A DNA stretch of 64,000 nucleotides, taken from assembly GCA_003049465.1 (NCBI GenBank), contig PYSS01000069.1, forward strand, positions 62,001 through 126,000, read 5' to 3'. The notes under the pieces are model-generated. The model saw only the letters and a list, made by a program, of their open reading frames with translations, searched no databases and was not told where the DNA came from. This stretch comes from Magnaporthiopsis rhizophila (taxonomy: Eukaryota > Ascomycota > Sordariomycetes > Magnaporthales > Magnaporthaceae). A program made the translations under genes and the position numbers. Position 1 is the stretch's first letter; every line of letters starts with the position of its first letter. Shown piece after piece: positions 1 through 11,018 of the stretch.

Positions 1-1160
1 AACCGGTAATTCGGGATGGAGCATGACGCCGGACATGCTGATTGCTGATGCTGATTGTTGAGGAGGGAGTCCCCCTCCCCCCAGGCTCGCCGTTTCTCCA
101 GCCCACCCACACCATCCCATCACAGTGTCAAGTCAGTCAGCCGGGCGTCCGTGTTCAAACCTCCATCGCCTCTGGGCTCAGGTGGCTTGTTCGTCGCACA
201 GGCCAGGTCGGGAGTCGTCAAACTCCGACTTGGCACCCCGACTTAAGGCCGGCGACAAGACCATGCAAGCAAGACAAGGGGAGAAGAAGAAATCCAGGGG
301 GGCGAAGAACGAAAAAGAAAACATCTGGGGGAGAGATAAAGGAACAGAACGGGCTTGCGTCCAGGGGTCTGCCTTTTTGAATCGTGGACTGTTTTGCCAT
401 CGTTGCGATTCCCGCCTCGCGGGGAAATGCGAGCGCCAATCCAACTTTCCCATGCTCGCCCCCAGCGGTTTCTTCTCAACCGCCATCACATCTCGTTTGT
501 GTGTCAAGCGAGGCCCTGCCCTGCCAAGGCCTCGGGAACGGCATCTGGAAACTCTACCTAACATTACAAAATAGCTCAACTTGAATTTTCCCGTGCCGTC
601 GGGCATCCGACCGACCCACCCCGGATACCTACCTGCCTGTCACTCACCACACGAAAAAAAAAAAAAAGGACGCGTGCGACTAAGTAACCAAACCCGAAAT
701 CAATCATCAGATGAGATACTTACGTGCCCACGAGTAGACGTGTAATGAATTCTGGTCTACATATGTAAGGATGCCTGGGCGGCGGGTTCACCCCAAGCTG
801 TCCTGATCAGCCGGGGAATCTCAATGCCTGCCCTGCCCCCGCCCTGTCCATCTGTGTCTTCCCCAAGGGAGCTGGGCTGATGATCGTATTGACCTGACCT
901 TCTTCGCTCGGTTAGGCGAGCGGACTCATCTTACTGCGCTCCACCCGGGACGATCTTTCACCTTGTGTTGCACATCCCACCACGCACGCCCGTCACGACC
1001 CGCCATTGGCCATTGCTCTGGGCCCGTTTCTGGGCCTGGCAATCTAGATCTTGGCGTTGTTTGATACCATCCCCCGGACAAGATTCAGAGCTACAACAGC
1101 ACCAGCTGCCGGACTCAGCCACGGCGGCTTGCCCGGCTGGACCATGTCACATTAGGGCAA

Positions 1161-1198
<38 letters not shown>

Positions 1199-1204
1199 NN
1201 NNNN

Positions 1205-1237
<33 letters not shown>

Positions 1238-1418
1238 TAACAGCTCGCCCAGAGCGGAACACATGTCCCGGAGACGGCGCGGGCAGCAAGCATGTGTTCA
1301 AAGTACCATTGTGCAGTAACCCTTTGTGCCAACCCTTGACGCCGCCGAAAACGCAAAACGGAAAACCCCCGCGCCGTTCCAGAGACGAAGAATCAATCAT
1401 CATGACAAGCAGCTTGCT
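1..1418. other. gene-poor left flank
   Basis: I see no supportable gene here. Several open frames of 60-150 codons overlap on both strands but resemble no family and have unlikely composition. The stretch holds short A runs near 654-667 and a long interrupted poly(A) tract at 1164-1235. Just right of that, 1236-1418 is probably 3' untranslated sequence of the eL8 gene, which ends at 1419 on the minus strand. Confidence 0.6.
1164..1235. repeat. poly(A) tract containing an assembly gap of six Ns
   Basis: A run of A from 1164 to 1198 continues after six Ns (1199-1204) as A up to 1235. This is the only ambiguous sequence in the window. The Ns mark an unresolved homopolymer length or a scaffolding join, so true distances across it are unknown. 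Confidence 0.95.
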
Positions 1419-2671
1419 CTAGACCTTGATGGCCGACTCGAGCGCCTTCCTCTTCTTCTCGGTGCGCTGCTGGGCCTTGAAGCCCATGATGCCACCACCC
1501 CACTTCTTGCGCGACTCCTCTGACTTCTCCAGGTAACCCTCCTTGATGGCAGAGATGAGCTTGGACAGCTCGCTCTTGTCCTCAGACCGGACCTCGGTGA
1601 TGGCGAGGACGGCAGCAGTCTGGCGCGCCATGACAGTCAGTAAAAAAATATGTTTCACAGCCAAAGGGCGAAAACCTGTAATTTAAACCAACCTTCTTGT
1701 GAACGACAGTGCCGAGCCTGGCCTTGCCCTTGATGATGGCGTACGGGACACCCATCTTGCGGCAGAGAGCCGGCAGGAAAACGACGAGCTCGACGGGGTC
1801 GACATCGTTGGGGATCAGGACCAGCGAGGCCTTCTTGTTCTCAATCAGGCCCACAACGTGGTTTAGGCCGTACTTGGCAGTGTAGGGCTTCTTGCTGACG
1901 TCCTCCTTCTTCTTGCCCTCCTTGACGGCAGTAGCCTCCTTGAGCAGGCGCTCCTTCTTCTCGGCCTTGGTCTCGGGGCGGTACTTGTTGAGGAGCTTGA
2001 AGGCCTGGGCGGCAGTGTTCTTGTCCAAAACGTGCTGGAACTGGGCGAGCGCCGGCGGGACCTTTAGGCGGAGGCTGAGGATCTTCTTCTGGCGCTGAAG
2101 ACGGACATACTCGGGCCACTTGATCATGCGCGACAGGTTGCGCCTGGGCTGGATGTCCTGGCCGATGCCAAAGTTGCGGCTGCGCTTCTCAAGAAGAGGG
2201 TTCTAGAGAGGGAGGGAGGCGGTCGGAGAGGCCAACTGGTAAGTATTTCGACGCGGGGGGCAGGCAGGACGCCCAACACAGACACACGAAGCCGGAGGGG
2301 AAATGAGCGCATGTAGGGACATTCGCACGTACCTTGGGGGTCTTCTTGCTGGCCTTTCCCGAAGAGAAAGGGGCCGGCGCCACCTTCTTACCAGTCTTAG
2401 GAGGCTATCATTGAGGAAAGAAGACATCAGCAAATGGAGTCCATTGACTGTGGTCTTCCTTGATCTCTAAAGAGCCCCGCGAGACGGCGTTTCTGCACAT
2501 CGTCGCAGGGCTCAAGCCAAGTCTTCACCAGCGTCCGAAGACGAGCTGGCGGAAAAAAACAGCGAGCGCTACCCGACAGAAGTCGAGAGCTGAATGCTCG
2601 TGTTTCTGCTCGACGCAGTGCGCATTGAGCGAGAGAGAAGCGATAGACAGCGGCAATCAGCTTCTTACCAT
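1419..2671 (-). CDS. RPL8: 60S ribosomal protein eL8 (L7Ae family)
   Basis: A structural protein of the cytosolic large ribosomal subunit that binds rRNA through an L7Ae domain. The model has four exons: 2671-2669 (only the start codon), 2404-2333, 2202-1693 and 1619-1419, with phase-0 introns, giving 261 aa, the usual fungal eL8 length. The N-terminus is basic and starts MPPKTGKKVAP. The region NPLLEKRSRNFGIGQDIQPR is a family hallmark, followed by the L7Ae fold (VVGLIENKKASLVLIPNDVD, then LPALCRKMGVPYAIIKGKAR). The C-terminus is KKWGGGIMGFK and ends in a basic tail. The start was chosen because an ATG followed at once by GTAAG splices in frame to CCTCCTAAG. The gene diverges from CTU1; a telobox-like site lies upstream. 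Product identity is very secure; the 3-nt coding first exon is inferred. Confidence 0.93.
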
Positions 2672-3100
2672 CTTAATCGTCGGTTGTCGTGTCCCGGGTC
2701 GTTTACAACACTGAAGGCTACCGAGAGAGTTGCTGAGGAGGGGACGAGTTTTTTTTCCCAAGCAAATCGCGTGCACAATAAAAGACCTAAAATCCGTTAG
2801 GGTTTGGGTGTGCGGCGGTGGGGCAGCTGGCTTGCCTTGGCGGACTGTTGTGTTTATGTAAGCAGGCGGGCTTCGCCAATGACTCTCTCAATAACACGAG
2901 AGAAGCCAGAAGTTGGCCCGGATTTGCTTTGTTCGCGCTGAGAAATCCGGCGTTCGACCTAATAATAAAGAAAATTCTCTAGGACTGGCATGCAGAGCAT
3001 GGGCGACAGTCCGACAGCTCGTGGACTGCCGACTTGCCGCGAGGGCCAGAACAACTGAGGCCTGCCCCCTCGGTCCGCAAAGGATCTAGCGACTCGCAAG
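2672..3100. promoter_or_regulatory. divergent promoter between eL8 and CTU1, with a telobox-like site
   Basis: This 429-bp stretch separates the eL8 start codon (minus strand) from the CTU1 start (plus strand), so it must hold both promoters. TTAGGGTTT lies at 2797-2805, which reads AAACCCTAA in the sense of the eL8 gene, about 125 bp upstream of its ATG. Telomere-repeat-like sites bound by Tbf1/Rap1-type factors are known in ribosomal protein promoters of ascomycetes. The assignment here rests on that precedent and on position. Confidence 0.5.
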
Positions 3101-4336
3101 ATGGCGCCCACCCCCTGTGCCATTTGCCAGACTGAGCGCGCTCTCATCAAGCGGCCAAAAAACCACCAGAAGTTGTGCAGAAAGTGCTTCATCCAGATTT
3201 TCGAGGACGAGATACACCATACCATCACATCCGCTGGCCTCTTCTACCCTGGCGAAAATATCGCCATCGGCGCATCTGGGGGCAAGGACTCCACCGTGCT
3301 CGCATCAGTACTCAAGACGCTGAACGAGCGGCACAGCTATGGCCTCGATCTCGTCCTCCTCAGCGTGGATGAGGGGATCAAAGGCTACCGCGACGACTCG
3401 CTCGAGACGGTCAAGCGGAACGCCGTCCAGTATGACATGCCCCTGAAGATAGTTGGCTACGACGAGCTGTACGGGTGGACGATGGACCAGGTCGTGGAAA
3501 CGGTGGGCAAGAAGGGCAACTGCACCTATTGCGGCATCTTTCGGCGCCAGGCCCTCGACCGTGGCGCAAAGCTCCTCGGCATCCAGCACGTCGTCACGGG
3601 TCACAACGCCGATGACGTCGCCGAAACGGTGCTGATGAACCTGCTCAGAGGCGACCTGGCTCGGCTTTCACGGAGCACCAATATCGTTACCGGCGGCGCA
3701 GCGTCCGACATCAAGCGGAGCAAGCCGCTGAAGTATGCGTACGAGAAGGAGATTGTCCTGTACGCTCACCACAAGAAGCTCGACTACTTCACGACAGAGT
3801 GCATCTACAGCCCAGAGGCCTTCCGGGGAAGCGCAAGGAGTCTGATCAAGAGCCTGGAGAAGGTGCGGCCCAGTGCCATCTTAGACGTCGTGCGCAGTGG
3901 AGAGGATATGGCCAGGCTGGTACCAGGAGAAGCGTCTGGCTCTTCGTGCGAGTGCAAGGGCAGTGAGCAGGCCAACGAGGACTACCAGGGGGCCGAATCT
4001 GGAGGATGCGGTTCAGGAGGCGGGCACAGCGGCGGAGGAGAGATGGCCGCGATGGAGGCCAGACTTCGACGGAATCATGTTACTACGCCGCTCGAAACCG
4101 ACATTGGTGCGCTGGAAGCGGAGAAGCGAGCGCAGACCAACGGTAGCACGGTGTCGCTTCCATTAAGAACCGCGTCATCCAAGGACAAGGCGCATAGCGG
4201 CAAAATCACGAAGCAGGTATTGGGCTCATGCGAAAGGTGCGGCTACATGTCCAGCCAGACCGTATGTCAAGCCTGCAAGCTGTTAGAGGGTCTGAATAAG
4301 AATAGACCCAGGATAAAGATCGATGGGGGCGGATAG
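3101..4336 (+). CDS. NCS6: cytoplasmic tRNA 2-thiolation protein 1 (CTU1/NCS6)
   Basis: The catalytic partner of the Ctu1-Ctu2 complex, which puts the 2-thio group on wobble uridine 34 of cytosolic tRNA-Lys, -Glu and -Gln using sulfur carried by Urm1. This is a single uninterrupted frame of 411 aa. The N-terminal zinc motif uses C6, C9, C26 and C29. The PP-loop ATP-binding motif SGGKDS sits at 59-64, a CxxC pair (C141, C144) lies in GNCTYCGIFRR, and TGHNADD (166-172) matches the TtcA/Ctu1 active-site region. A C-terminal zinc ribbon has CERCGY and CQACKLLEGLNK. Between about residues 265 and 360 there is a Gly/Ser-rich insert (GSGGGHSGGG) that makes it longer than non-fungal homologues. It converges with NDUFA1, with about 210 bp between the coding ends. 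Confidence 0.93.
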   Translation: MAPTPCAICQTERALIKRPKNHQKLCRKCFIQIFEDEIHHTITSAGLFYPGENIAIGASGGKDSTVLASVLKTLNERHSYGLDLVLLSVDEGIKGYRDDSLETVKRNAVQYDMPLKIVGYDELYGWTMDQVVETVGKKGNCTYCGIFRRQALDRGAKLLGIQHVVTGHNADDVAETVLMNLLRGDLARLSRSTNIVTGGAASDIKRSKPLKYAYEKEIVLYAHHKKLDYFTTECIYSPEAFRGSARSLIKSLEKVRPSAILDVVRSGEDMARLVPGEASGSSCECKGSEQANEDYQGAESGGCGSGGGHSGGGEMAAMEARLRRNHVTTPLETDIGALEAEKRAQTNGSTVSLPLRTASSKDKAHSGKITKQVLGSCERCGYMSSQTVCQACKLLEGLNKNRPRIKIDGGG

Positions 4337-4548
4337 AACGCGAGATCTATAGGAGTTGCTGGCATTGCCATATCAAAGGAGTTCACTCCTCGGTGCAAAG
4401 GCCTGAACTTTCTGTCACGGCCAGGAGAAAAAAACCCTAGTCCTCGCGATGTTTCCACCTGCTGCAAACTAAGTGCGAGTGATGCAAACCCACCACCTGA
4501 TCTCGCCCACGGCGTGATCTCCTGTACCGCACGCTCTCTCTCCTCCGT

Positions 4549-5091
4549 TTAGAAAGTACGTTTCTCGGCCTACAGGACGGAACGTGGCGTCAGTGATGCG
4601 ATGGCCTGGCTACCAAGGAGTGTCTGGAGGTGATGGCGCCATACCTTCCACGGGTTGTTCAGTTCAAATCCAGGAGGCGCTATGGGGTTATCGCTCTGCC
4701 CGCGGAGAAAGCCCGTGAGTCTCCGGTCGCGGTCCATCACTGTGTAGTGAGAGTTAGTAATAAGTAGCCTGCCGTCTGGATATTGGGCATTCGTCGAGGA
4801 GCGGTGCGGCATACTTTGCTAGAGATCTGTTAGCCTCGCTGTCTTAAAAGCGCCTTCGTGGTGCGGGGGCGGCATGGGCGGCGACGCACTCTATCCCACT
4901 GGTCAATTGACCTCCGCGCCCTCTTTCCTCCGTTCTGCATGTACTTCACAGTGGCTACTCCAGCTCCAGAGACGCCAAACATCTGTTGCAGCAATTGGTC
5001 AACGAGCTGGACGTGGTCCTCGGACGGGGGACGGCTTGCGTACGGCAACGATGATCCCATATGGAATCAGGGTCTCGAAGGGGACGGGCAT
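4549..5091 (-). CDS. NADH:ubiquinone oxidoreductase MWFE subunit (NDUFA1-like)
   Basis: A small single-span accessory subunit of mitochondrial complex I in the inner membrane. The model has four short exons: 5091-5044, 4982-4886, 4739-4645 and 4569-4549, together 261 nt and 86 aa. The reading is MPVPFETLIPYGIIVA (start of the hydrophobic span), then MFGVSGAGVATVKYMQNGG, then SIDQWDRVLMDRDRRLTGFL, GQSDNPIAPPGFELNNPWK and the end AEKRTF. The block QW..xLMxRDRRxxG matches the mammalian MWFE subunit, and PPGFELNNPW is typical of the fungal forms. Exon 2 could also end at a phase-0 GTGCGT four bases earlier, but only the donor at 4885 keeps the frame into exon 3. The gene diverges from SAS3 and converges with CTU1. 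Its exons are too short to stand out as open frames. Confidence 0.82.
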
Positions 5092-5812
5092 CGTCGCGGT
5101 CGACAGCCGAGGCGGCGGGCTGTTCTGTGGGATTCTATGGGTGTATTAAAGGAGGGAAGACCGTCTGTCGTGTTGGCCGCCGTCAAGGTCAAAATGCTTT
5201 GCTGCTAGAATCGAGCCCCGACAGTACAAGCTTCCCAAGCCGATCGCATCATGCCTCTGATTCTTGCGGCCTTAGGCTGAAAAAGAGAGCTTGTCGGAGA
5301 GCCCACAACTGACAGGGGCTGATCACTGGAACCTAGGCCCGTGCCTGGTGACCCGCCCGCCCGCATTCACGATCTGGGGCCACTGGGCCGCACAGTGCCG
5401 CAGCTGTTGCGCCAAACAGCTCGATCCGCGACGAGTGACGAGCAACTTCGCAGCCAGGCTCTGGTGACGTGCTTGCGAAAGCCAGCCCAAACACGCACCG
5501 CACCTTCTTAGACATAATTCCGAAGCTTCGGGTCAGCCTGGGCCAAGGCTGCCTATTTTTGCCCGTGTGCGCTTTTTTTGCGCGTCTACTCTGCGAAGGA
5601 CGATCTCCGACGACGTGACGTTTGCACTGAAGAGAAACAACAAAAGCCACGGAATCCTATCGCGTTTTGACGCGCCCCGCCGTTCACTGTAATGCCGACC
5701 GATATCTACCGCGCCCAGAGCCGCTCTTCCAAGTTTCCCTAAAGACGACAGTCACAACACGCGCTCCAACCGACCCCGGCCCGTACCAACTTTCCATATC
5801 GGCTTCTCGGCC
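5092..5812. promoter_or_regulatory. divergent promoter between NDUFA1 and SAS3
   Basis: A 721-bp gap between two divergently transcribed genes. No coding signal was found. A CRE-like core, GACGTGACGT, occurs around 5611-5620, about 190 bp upstream of the SAS3 start. Its use is not shown by the sequence. Confidence 0.45.
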
Positions 5813-8800
5813 ATGGCGAGCGCGCAGCTCATGGAGGAGGAGCTACAGCGAAGCGTGATGGTCTCAGATGGGGCTGATATTCAGCTTGGAGACCCCGCAA
5901 GCGACCACACAGACCCCCGCGCCTCCGAAGGCGCCTCCGACGCTACAATGGTTTCTTTCACCGGCGATTCTGTTCTTGTCGCCTGTGGCAGGCGAGACGG
6001 AGGTCACATAGTGGACAGTGTTGAGTCCGAACACGAGGAGGATGCTGCCGGTGATGATGAGGATGGCGACCAAGAGGACGGTCACGACCAAGAAGACGAC
6101 GACCTCGATGACGACGAAGGCGGTGGCGACGAAGAAGAAGAGGCGGATTCTGGTGGCGAAGACAGCGAAATGTCCGACGAGGATAACGAGGCAGACGAGG
6201 ACGCGGGACAGCCCTCCGAATCTCCCTCAGCGCGAAGGGATGGAGTAAGCGTCAAGGAGGACGTCGAGGAGGAGGATGATGACGAAGGCGTCGGCGCGGT
6301 CAAAATCAGGCCGGGCGAAACTGACGACGACGACAGCGAGGACAGTAACCTATCCGACGGGCAAAGCGAGAGCAGCGAAGAATCGGACGGTGAAGCTGCC
6401 TGGGAAGAGGCTGCTGAGCAGAACGAGGAAGAGGAGGATGAAGATGAAGAAGACGAAGATGACAACATACAGCTCGGAAACTGCATGTTCTGCAAAGATG
6501 GCGACGAGCGGGGGCCGTATCTGAAGTGCAGAGGCTGCGGAGAGAACTGTAGGTCTACAACCCGTCCATATTCGTCTTGTCGAGGTCGTTTCAAAGTCTA
6601 ACACAGTCCCCGCCAAAGCACACGAGGAATGTGCAAGGAACAACTCTGCCCTTGGAGACACAACCAGTAAGTTTCAAACCGCATTTCCTTTGTTTTCATG
6701 TCAAGTCACTCACTTGAGCGTCGATAAAGGTGTGTTGGGCTGTGATTTTAACTTTTATTTTTAGACGTCAGCAAATGGAAATGTCCCGAATGTGCATCGG
6801 TCGACGATGTTATCGAGGCTAGTGGGGAGGCCGAAGAGGCAGGGTCCCCGGCGGTTGGGGAATCTCCCTCTACGGCCCGAAGCGCGACCGCTCCGAAGCT
6901 CACTCGAGACTTGCTGCCGTCGCAGCGCGGAGCCGCCAAAGCAGACTCTCACTCTGTATTCAATACTCTAGTGCTCGATGATGACCCCATGGATGGCTCT
7001 CGCGTGCTGAGGAAACGCAAGACATCTTCTATTGAGCCCGAGGATAGCATCATGTCACTGCGCAAGCGCCGCAAAGACACTCCTGAAGAGCAAAGCCATG
7101 CCGAAGACGCCAATGGCGGTGCTGAGTCATCCACGAGACCCCATTCCGTACGTTCTCTGAGGGTCAAGACATCCGAAGCGGCGGTATCGGCTTCCGTCGA
7201 AAAGAAGGTCCGGGGAAGCATTGTCCTCAGGTTCAAGGCCAGCCCTGTTGAGCTTCGGCGAATAGCTGAGCGGCCCCCCGTGCCTCCTAAGCGGCGCGGG
7301 GGAAGGTCGGGGAGCGGAAGATCGGCCGGACGCTCTCGCACATCGCGCAGCGTTGCACATCCGGCGCCCCCGCTTACCACGCCCTTCTCGTCGACCACCT
7401 TCTACCAGCCCTTCTTCTTCGACAAGGAGACAGAGGAGATGAAAGGGAAGCCTTACGGCGGCATCTTGGAGGAAGCTGAAGCCGACACCACCAAGACGTT
7501 TCCTCAGCCTGAGGATCGCAAGCGATTCGACGAGGCCAAGCAGAAGGCCGAAGAAGAGTGGCGGCAGCGCATCCTGACCATGCAGGCCAACCTGGACGTT
7601 CCTGCGAAGAAGACCAAGAAGTCGTCTGGCCCCGCTAGCCAGATCGAGTGCATCGATTTTGGCGGCTGGGAGATCGACACCTGGTACGCCGCGCCGTATC
7701 CCGAGGAGTACAGCCGGAACAGGGTTCTTTATATCTGCGAGTTTTGCCTCAAGTACATGAACTCGGATTACGTCGCCTGGCGTCACAAACTCAAATGCCC
7801 TGCGAAACACCCTCCAGGAGACGAAATCTATCGGCACGGCTCCGTCTCCGTTTTCGAGGTTGACGGCCGCAAAAATCCAGTCTACTGCCAGAATCTCTGC
7901 CTCTTGGCAAAGCTGTTTCTCGGCTCCAAGACGCTGTACTACGACGTGGAGCCGTTCTTGTTCTACGTGCTATGCGAGTATGACGAGTTTGGCTACCACT
8001 TCGTTGGTTACTTCTCCAAGGAAAAGCGGGCGAGCAGCCAGAACAACGTCAGTTGCATTCTCACGCTTCCAATACACCAACGCAAGGGATATGGAAATCT
8101 CCTCATCGACTTCTCCTACCTTCTCACTCGCGTCGAGAAGAAGACGGGCTCTCCAGAAAAGCCACTCTCAGACATGGGCCTCGTCTCGTACCGCAACTAC
8201 TGGAGACTGGTTCTTTGCCAGTACTTGAGTGAGCACGTCTCTGATGACAAGTCAGAAACCGCCGGCTTGAGCATCAAACAGATGTCTGACGACACTGGCT
8301 TGACTCCGGACGACGTCATTGCTGCCTTGGAAGGGCTAAGATGTCTCGTTCGGGATCCGCAGACCGAGCTCTATGCCTTCCGGGTTGATCTGGCCTACTG
8401 CAGAGAGTATTTGGAGAAATGGGAGGCAAAGAAGTATGTCAAGCTCAATCCTCAGTATCTCACATGGACGCCTTATGTTATGGGCAGAAGCAATGCGACC
8501 AACTTTGAGCTGGGGCCGGCGCTCAACGCCATCGCACCGCGCGACGAGGAGGACGAGCCGAAGCCGACAGACCCTGCTATCAGCATCCTGCCCAACGGCG
8601 ACGCATCTGTCGTGTTTGCCGCTGCTGCTGCCACGGACGGTGATGGCCACAACCCCAGACCCGAGCCTGAAGGCGTGGTCCTCGAATCGACTGAGCCTAG
8701 CGACGTTGCGGACAGAGCCGTGGCCCCGGCCACCACGGGCGCAGATGGACAGACAACCGGGGAGGTCCAAATCGAAACAGCAGCCGCGGGCGGGGACGGT

Positions 8801-9349
8801 GTCGCTGATGCCGTCGCAGACACCGGCCCGGCTGAGCCGAAATGGGCGGATGCGTACAAATCCGTGCCGGTCACTCGCTTCCAGGTGTACCCTCCCATCT
8901 CACGCCGTGTCGAGCGGCCACGTCCAGTAATCCGTGCGCCACCAATCGCGCAGCCAGTCACACTTCCACGTCCGAAGCCACGGCGTCCGCCTGCCAGTCG
9001 TAAATCAACAGCATCCACGTCGAAACCGAAGAGTTCGACAACACGTGTCCGGAAGACTGGCGGTACTGGACGCGGACCTGGCCGCTGGCCCAAGGGAACT
9101 AAGAAAAGCGACTACGGCAATGCGGATAGCGGACCGGGCCTGCCTCCTGCGTGGATCGCTGCCAGAATTGCCGCTGAACAGGCCAAAAAGGCCGCTGCTG
9201 AGGAGGCCAAGGCGGCATCGAAGGCCAAGGCGACAGGAGAGACGGCAGGGGCAGACGGATCAGAGCCGGGGGTCGAAGATACGGTCCAGGTGCAGACGCC
9301 CGTGGTTAGGGATACAGTATCTATCAAGGCGGGACAGAGCTCTAGGTAG
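5813..9349 (+). CDS. SAS3: MYST-family histone acetyltransferase with PHD finger (SAS3 type)
   Basis: Catalytic subunit of a NuA3-like complex that acetylates histone H3. Three exons (5813-6548, 6607-6666, 6765-9349) give 1126 aa. Residues 60-215 are extremely Asp/Glu-rich. A PHD-type zinc finger begins at about 222 (NCMFCK...LKCRGCGEN), is split by both introns and closes with KWKCPEC. The MYST domain follows: a C2HC zinc finger (CEFCLKYMNSDYVAWRHKLK) at about 590-610, the catalytic-cysteine region NNVSCILTLP near 696, the acetyl-CoA loop QRKGYGN near 704-710, and the general-base region SPEKPLSD near 730. The C-terminal 300 residues are low-complexity and Pro/Ala-rich, with an AT-hook-like RGPGRWPKGTKK. 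The second intron shortens what looks like one frame into a proper zinc finger, which supports the splicing. The numbers come from my spliced model. Confidence 0.92.
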
Positions 9350-11018
9350 GCAGATACCCAGTGTGAAAGAGCAGTGAGAAGATGAAGGGTGTTCATGCGC
9401 AGTGAACACCGAAAAAAGCGGTGCGGCTCCTGGGAAAACAGTATACCATTGTACCACGTGTTGTAATCTTGTTGGCGGAGATATTGCTAGGCGTAGGAAA
9501 CGGTGGTGTTTTTTATTCTTTTCTTTTTGGGCGGTGTATTGTTTCGGGTATCGAGAGAAGCTTCTTTACCTTGGTCATTTTATTACTTCTGCATCGTTCT
9601 CTCTCACCTTTTTATTTTAACTCGCTGACAAAAAGTTACCGATTTAATTCGCCTGGAAGGAAAGACGCCATCGAACAGAAAATAACCAGAGTTGGCTTCG
9701 ATATCGTCTCCAACCCCCAGTACGGAGGACAAGCAATGTAATTCAGAACTGGATGATTTCTTGGTGGCCAATGTCCCCATCTCCAACTGGAATTCCTAGC
9801 CAATGTGGTAACGGAGTTCCAAAGTTACTTGCCCCAAGGTGCAAATAGAGGTACCGTGCCGTGTACGGCGCTACTTCGCATACAGCATACGTCATGCTAC
9901 TCTGGCCCATGAGTCTACGAGAGCTGGATTCCAGTATGTTATTGTCGCATCAGCACACCGCCACGTGCACATATGCGTAAAATTACCGCGTCGTTCACTG
10001 CAATAGGGCAGCCTTTGCTTGGCTCCACGGCGGATGCGGACAGAGCCACGCAGGCGATTCGTCATGTCTAGAGGTGTGGTCGCCACTTTTGTCTCGTCAG
10101 CCAACTGCGAAAGGCCAGCGTGCATTCAGGTACATACATAGTAGTCGACGTATAGGTGCATTGCCTGCTTGTGTTTTGCAGACCCAGCTGAAACGGACAC
10201 TCTGGCTGGAGCTTTTCGGGTCGATGGCGAGAAAAAGGGAGGGCGAGAGGAAAAAAGAAAGCACTACCTACCTATTTATAGAGATCGGCGGGGGGAAACA
10301 TTATACCAAGTTTGAAGGCGTCTGGGGCAGGGCAAGCTCGGCTGGTCGGCGGAACCACCGTGCAGCGCAGACCAGGAGCACACCTAATTATCCCTGGCGG
10401 CCTCTTGTCTCGTGTGGCCGCGACTCGTCACCAGAATCGAAGCTTGCCCCCTCCAATCGCTCCCAGCCTCCGCAACCGACCAACCGATCAACTCTCCCCA
10501 AGAGCTATCTCCTTCTACGGAAACCAAAACCTAGAGCGCGGCGATATTGGGCTGGTCTTTAACAAACGCGCGCCTGTTTTCGCAGCGAGAGTGGTTGGGC
10601 ACGCACTCATTTCCGCTCGGCAAATTGCACGCAGCATCCATTGCCACCATCGCATCTCACCGACGGCCCCATCGACCCGTCCGCCCAGCGCGGAATTCAA
10701 AGAAGGAACAGGTCGCCTGCGGTTAATTGGTACCTCCCTTCCCAGGTGGCTGGCTCCATTGCAGTGCTCGGATTACCTGCGGCCGCACGTCGCTCAGCCC
10801 GTTCGCCAGTCTGATGCACAAGGTCTGGCACCGCCTCGACACGCCTACAAACACCTGACCCGACGTTACGTATTTCCGATTCTGCTGAGCTGTTGCCGCT
10901 CCAGCGCCAGTGTATTCTTGCGGCCGGTCCATCGTGTCTCCAATCTCTTTCGCCGTGGCCCCCCGTTTCTCCTCTCTAGACCTATCGCGTCGCCGCGTCG
11001 CCGCAACCAATTGTTAAG
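9350..11018. other. intergenic: SAS3 3' end and epsin promoter/leader
   Basis: Almost 1.7 kb without a convincing gene. 9350-9760 is T-rich and probably carries the SAS3 3' end. 10330-11018 is C/T-rich with many CCTCC/CTCTCC runs and probably holds the epsin promoter and a long leader. The open frames here lack recognisable features and high-GC third positions. Confidence 0.5.
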
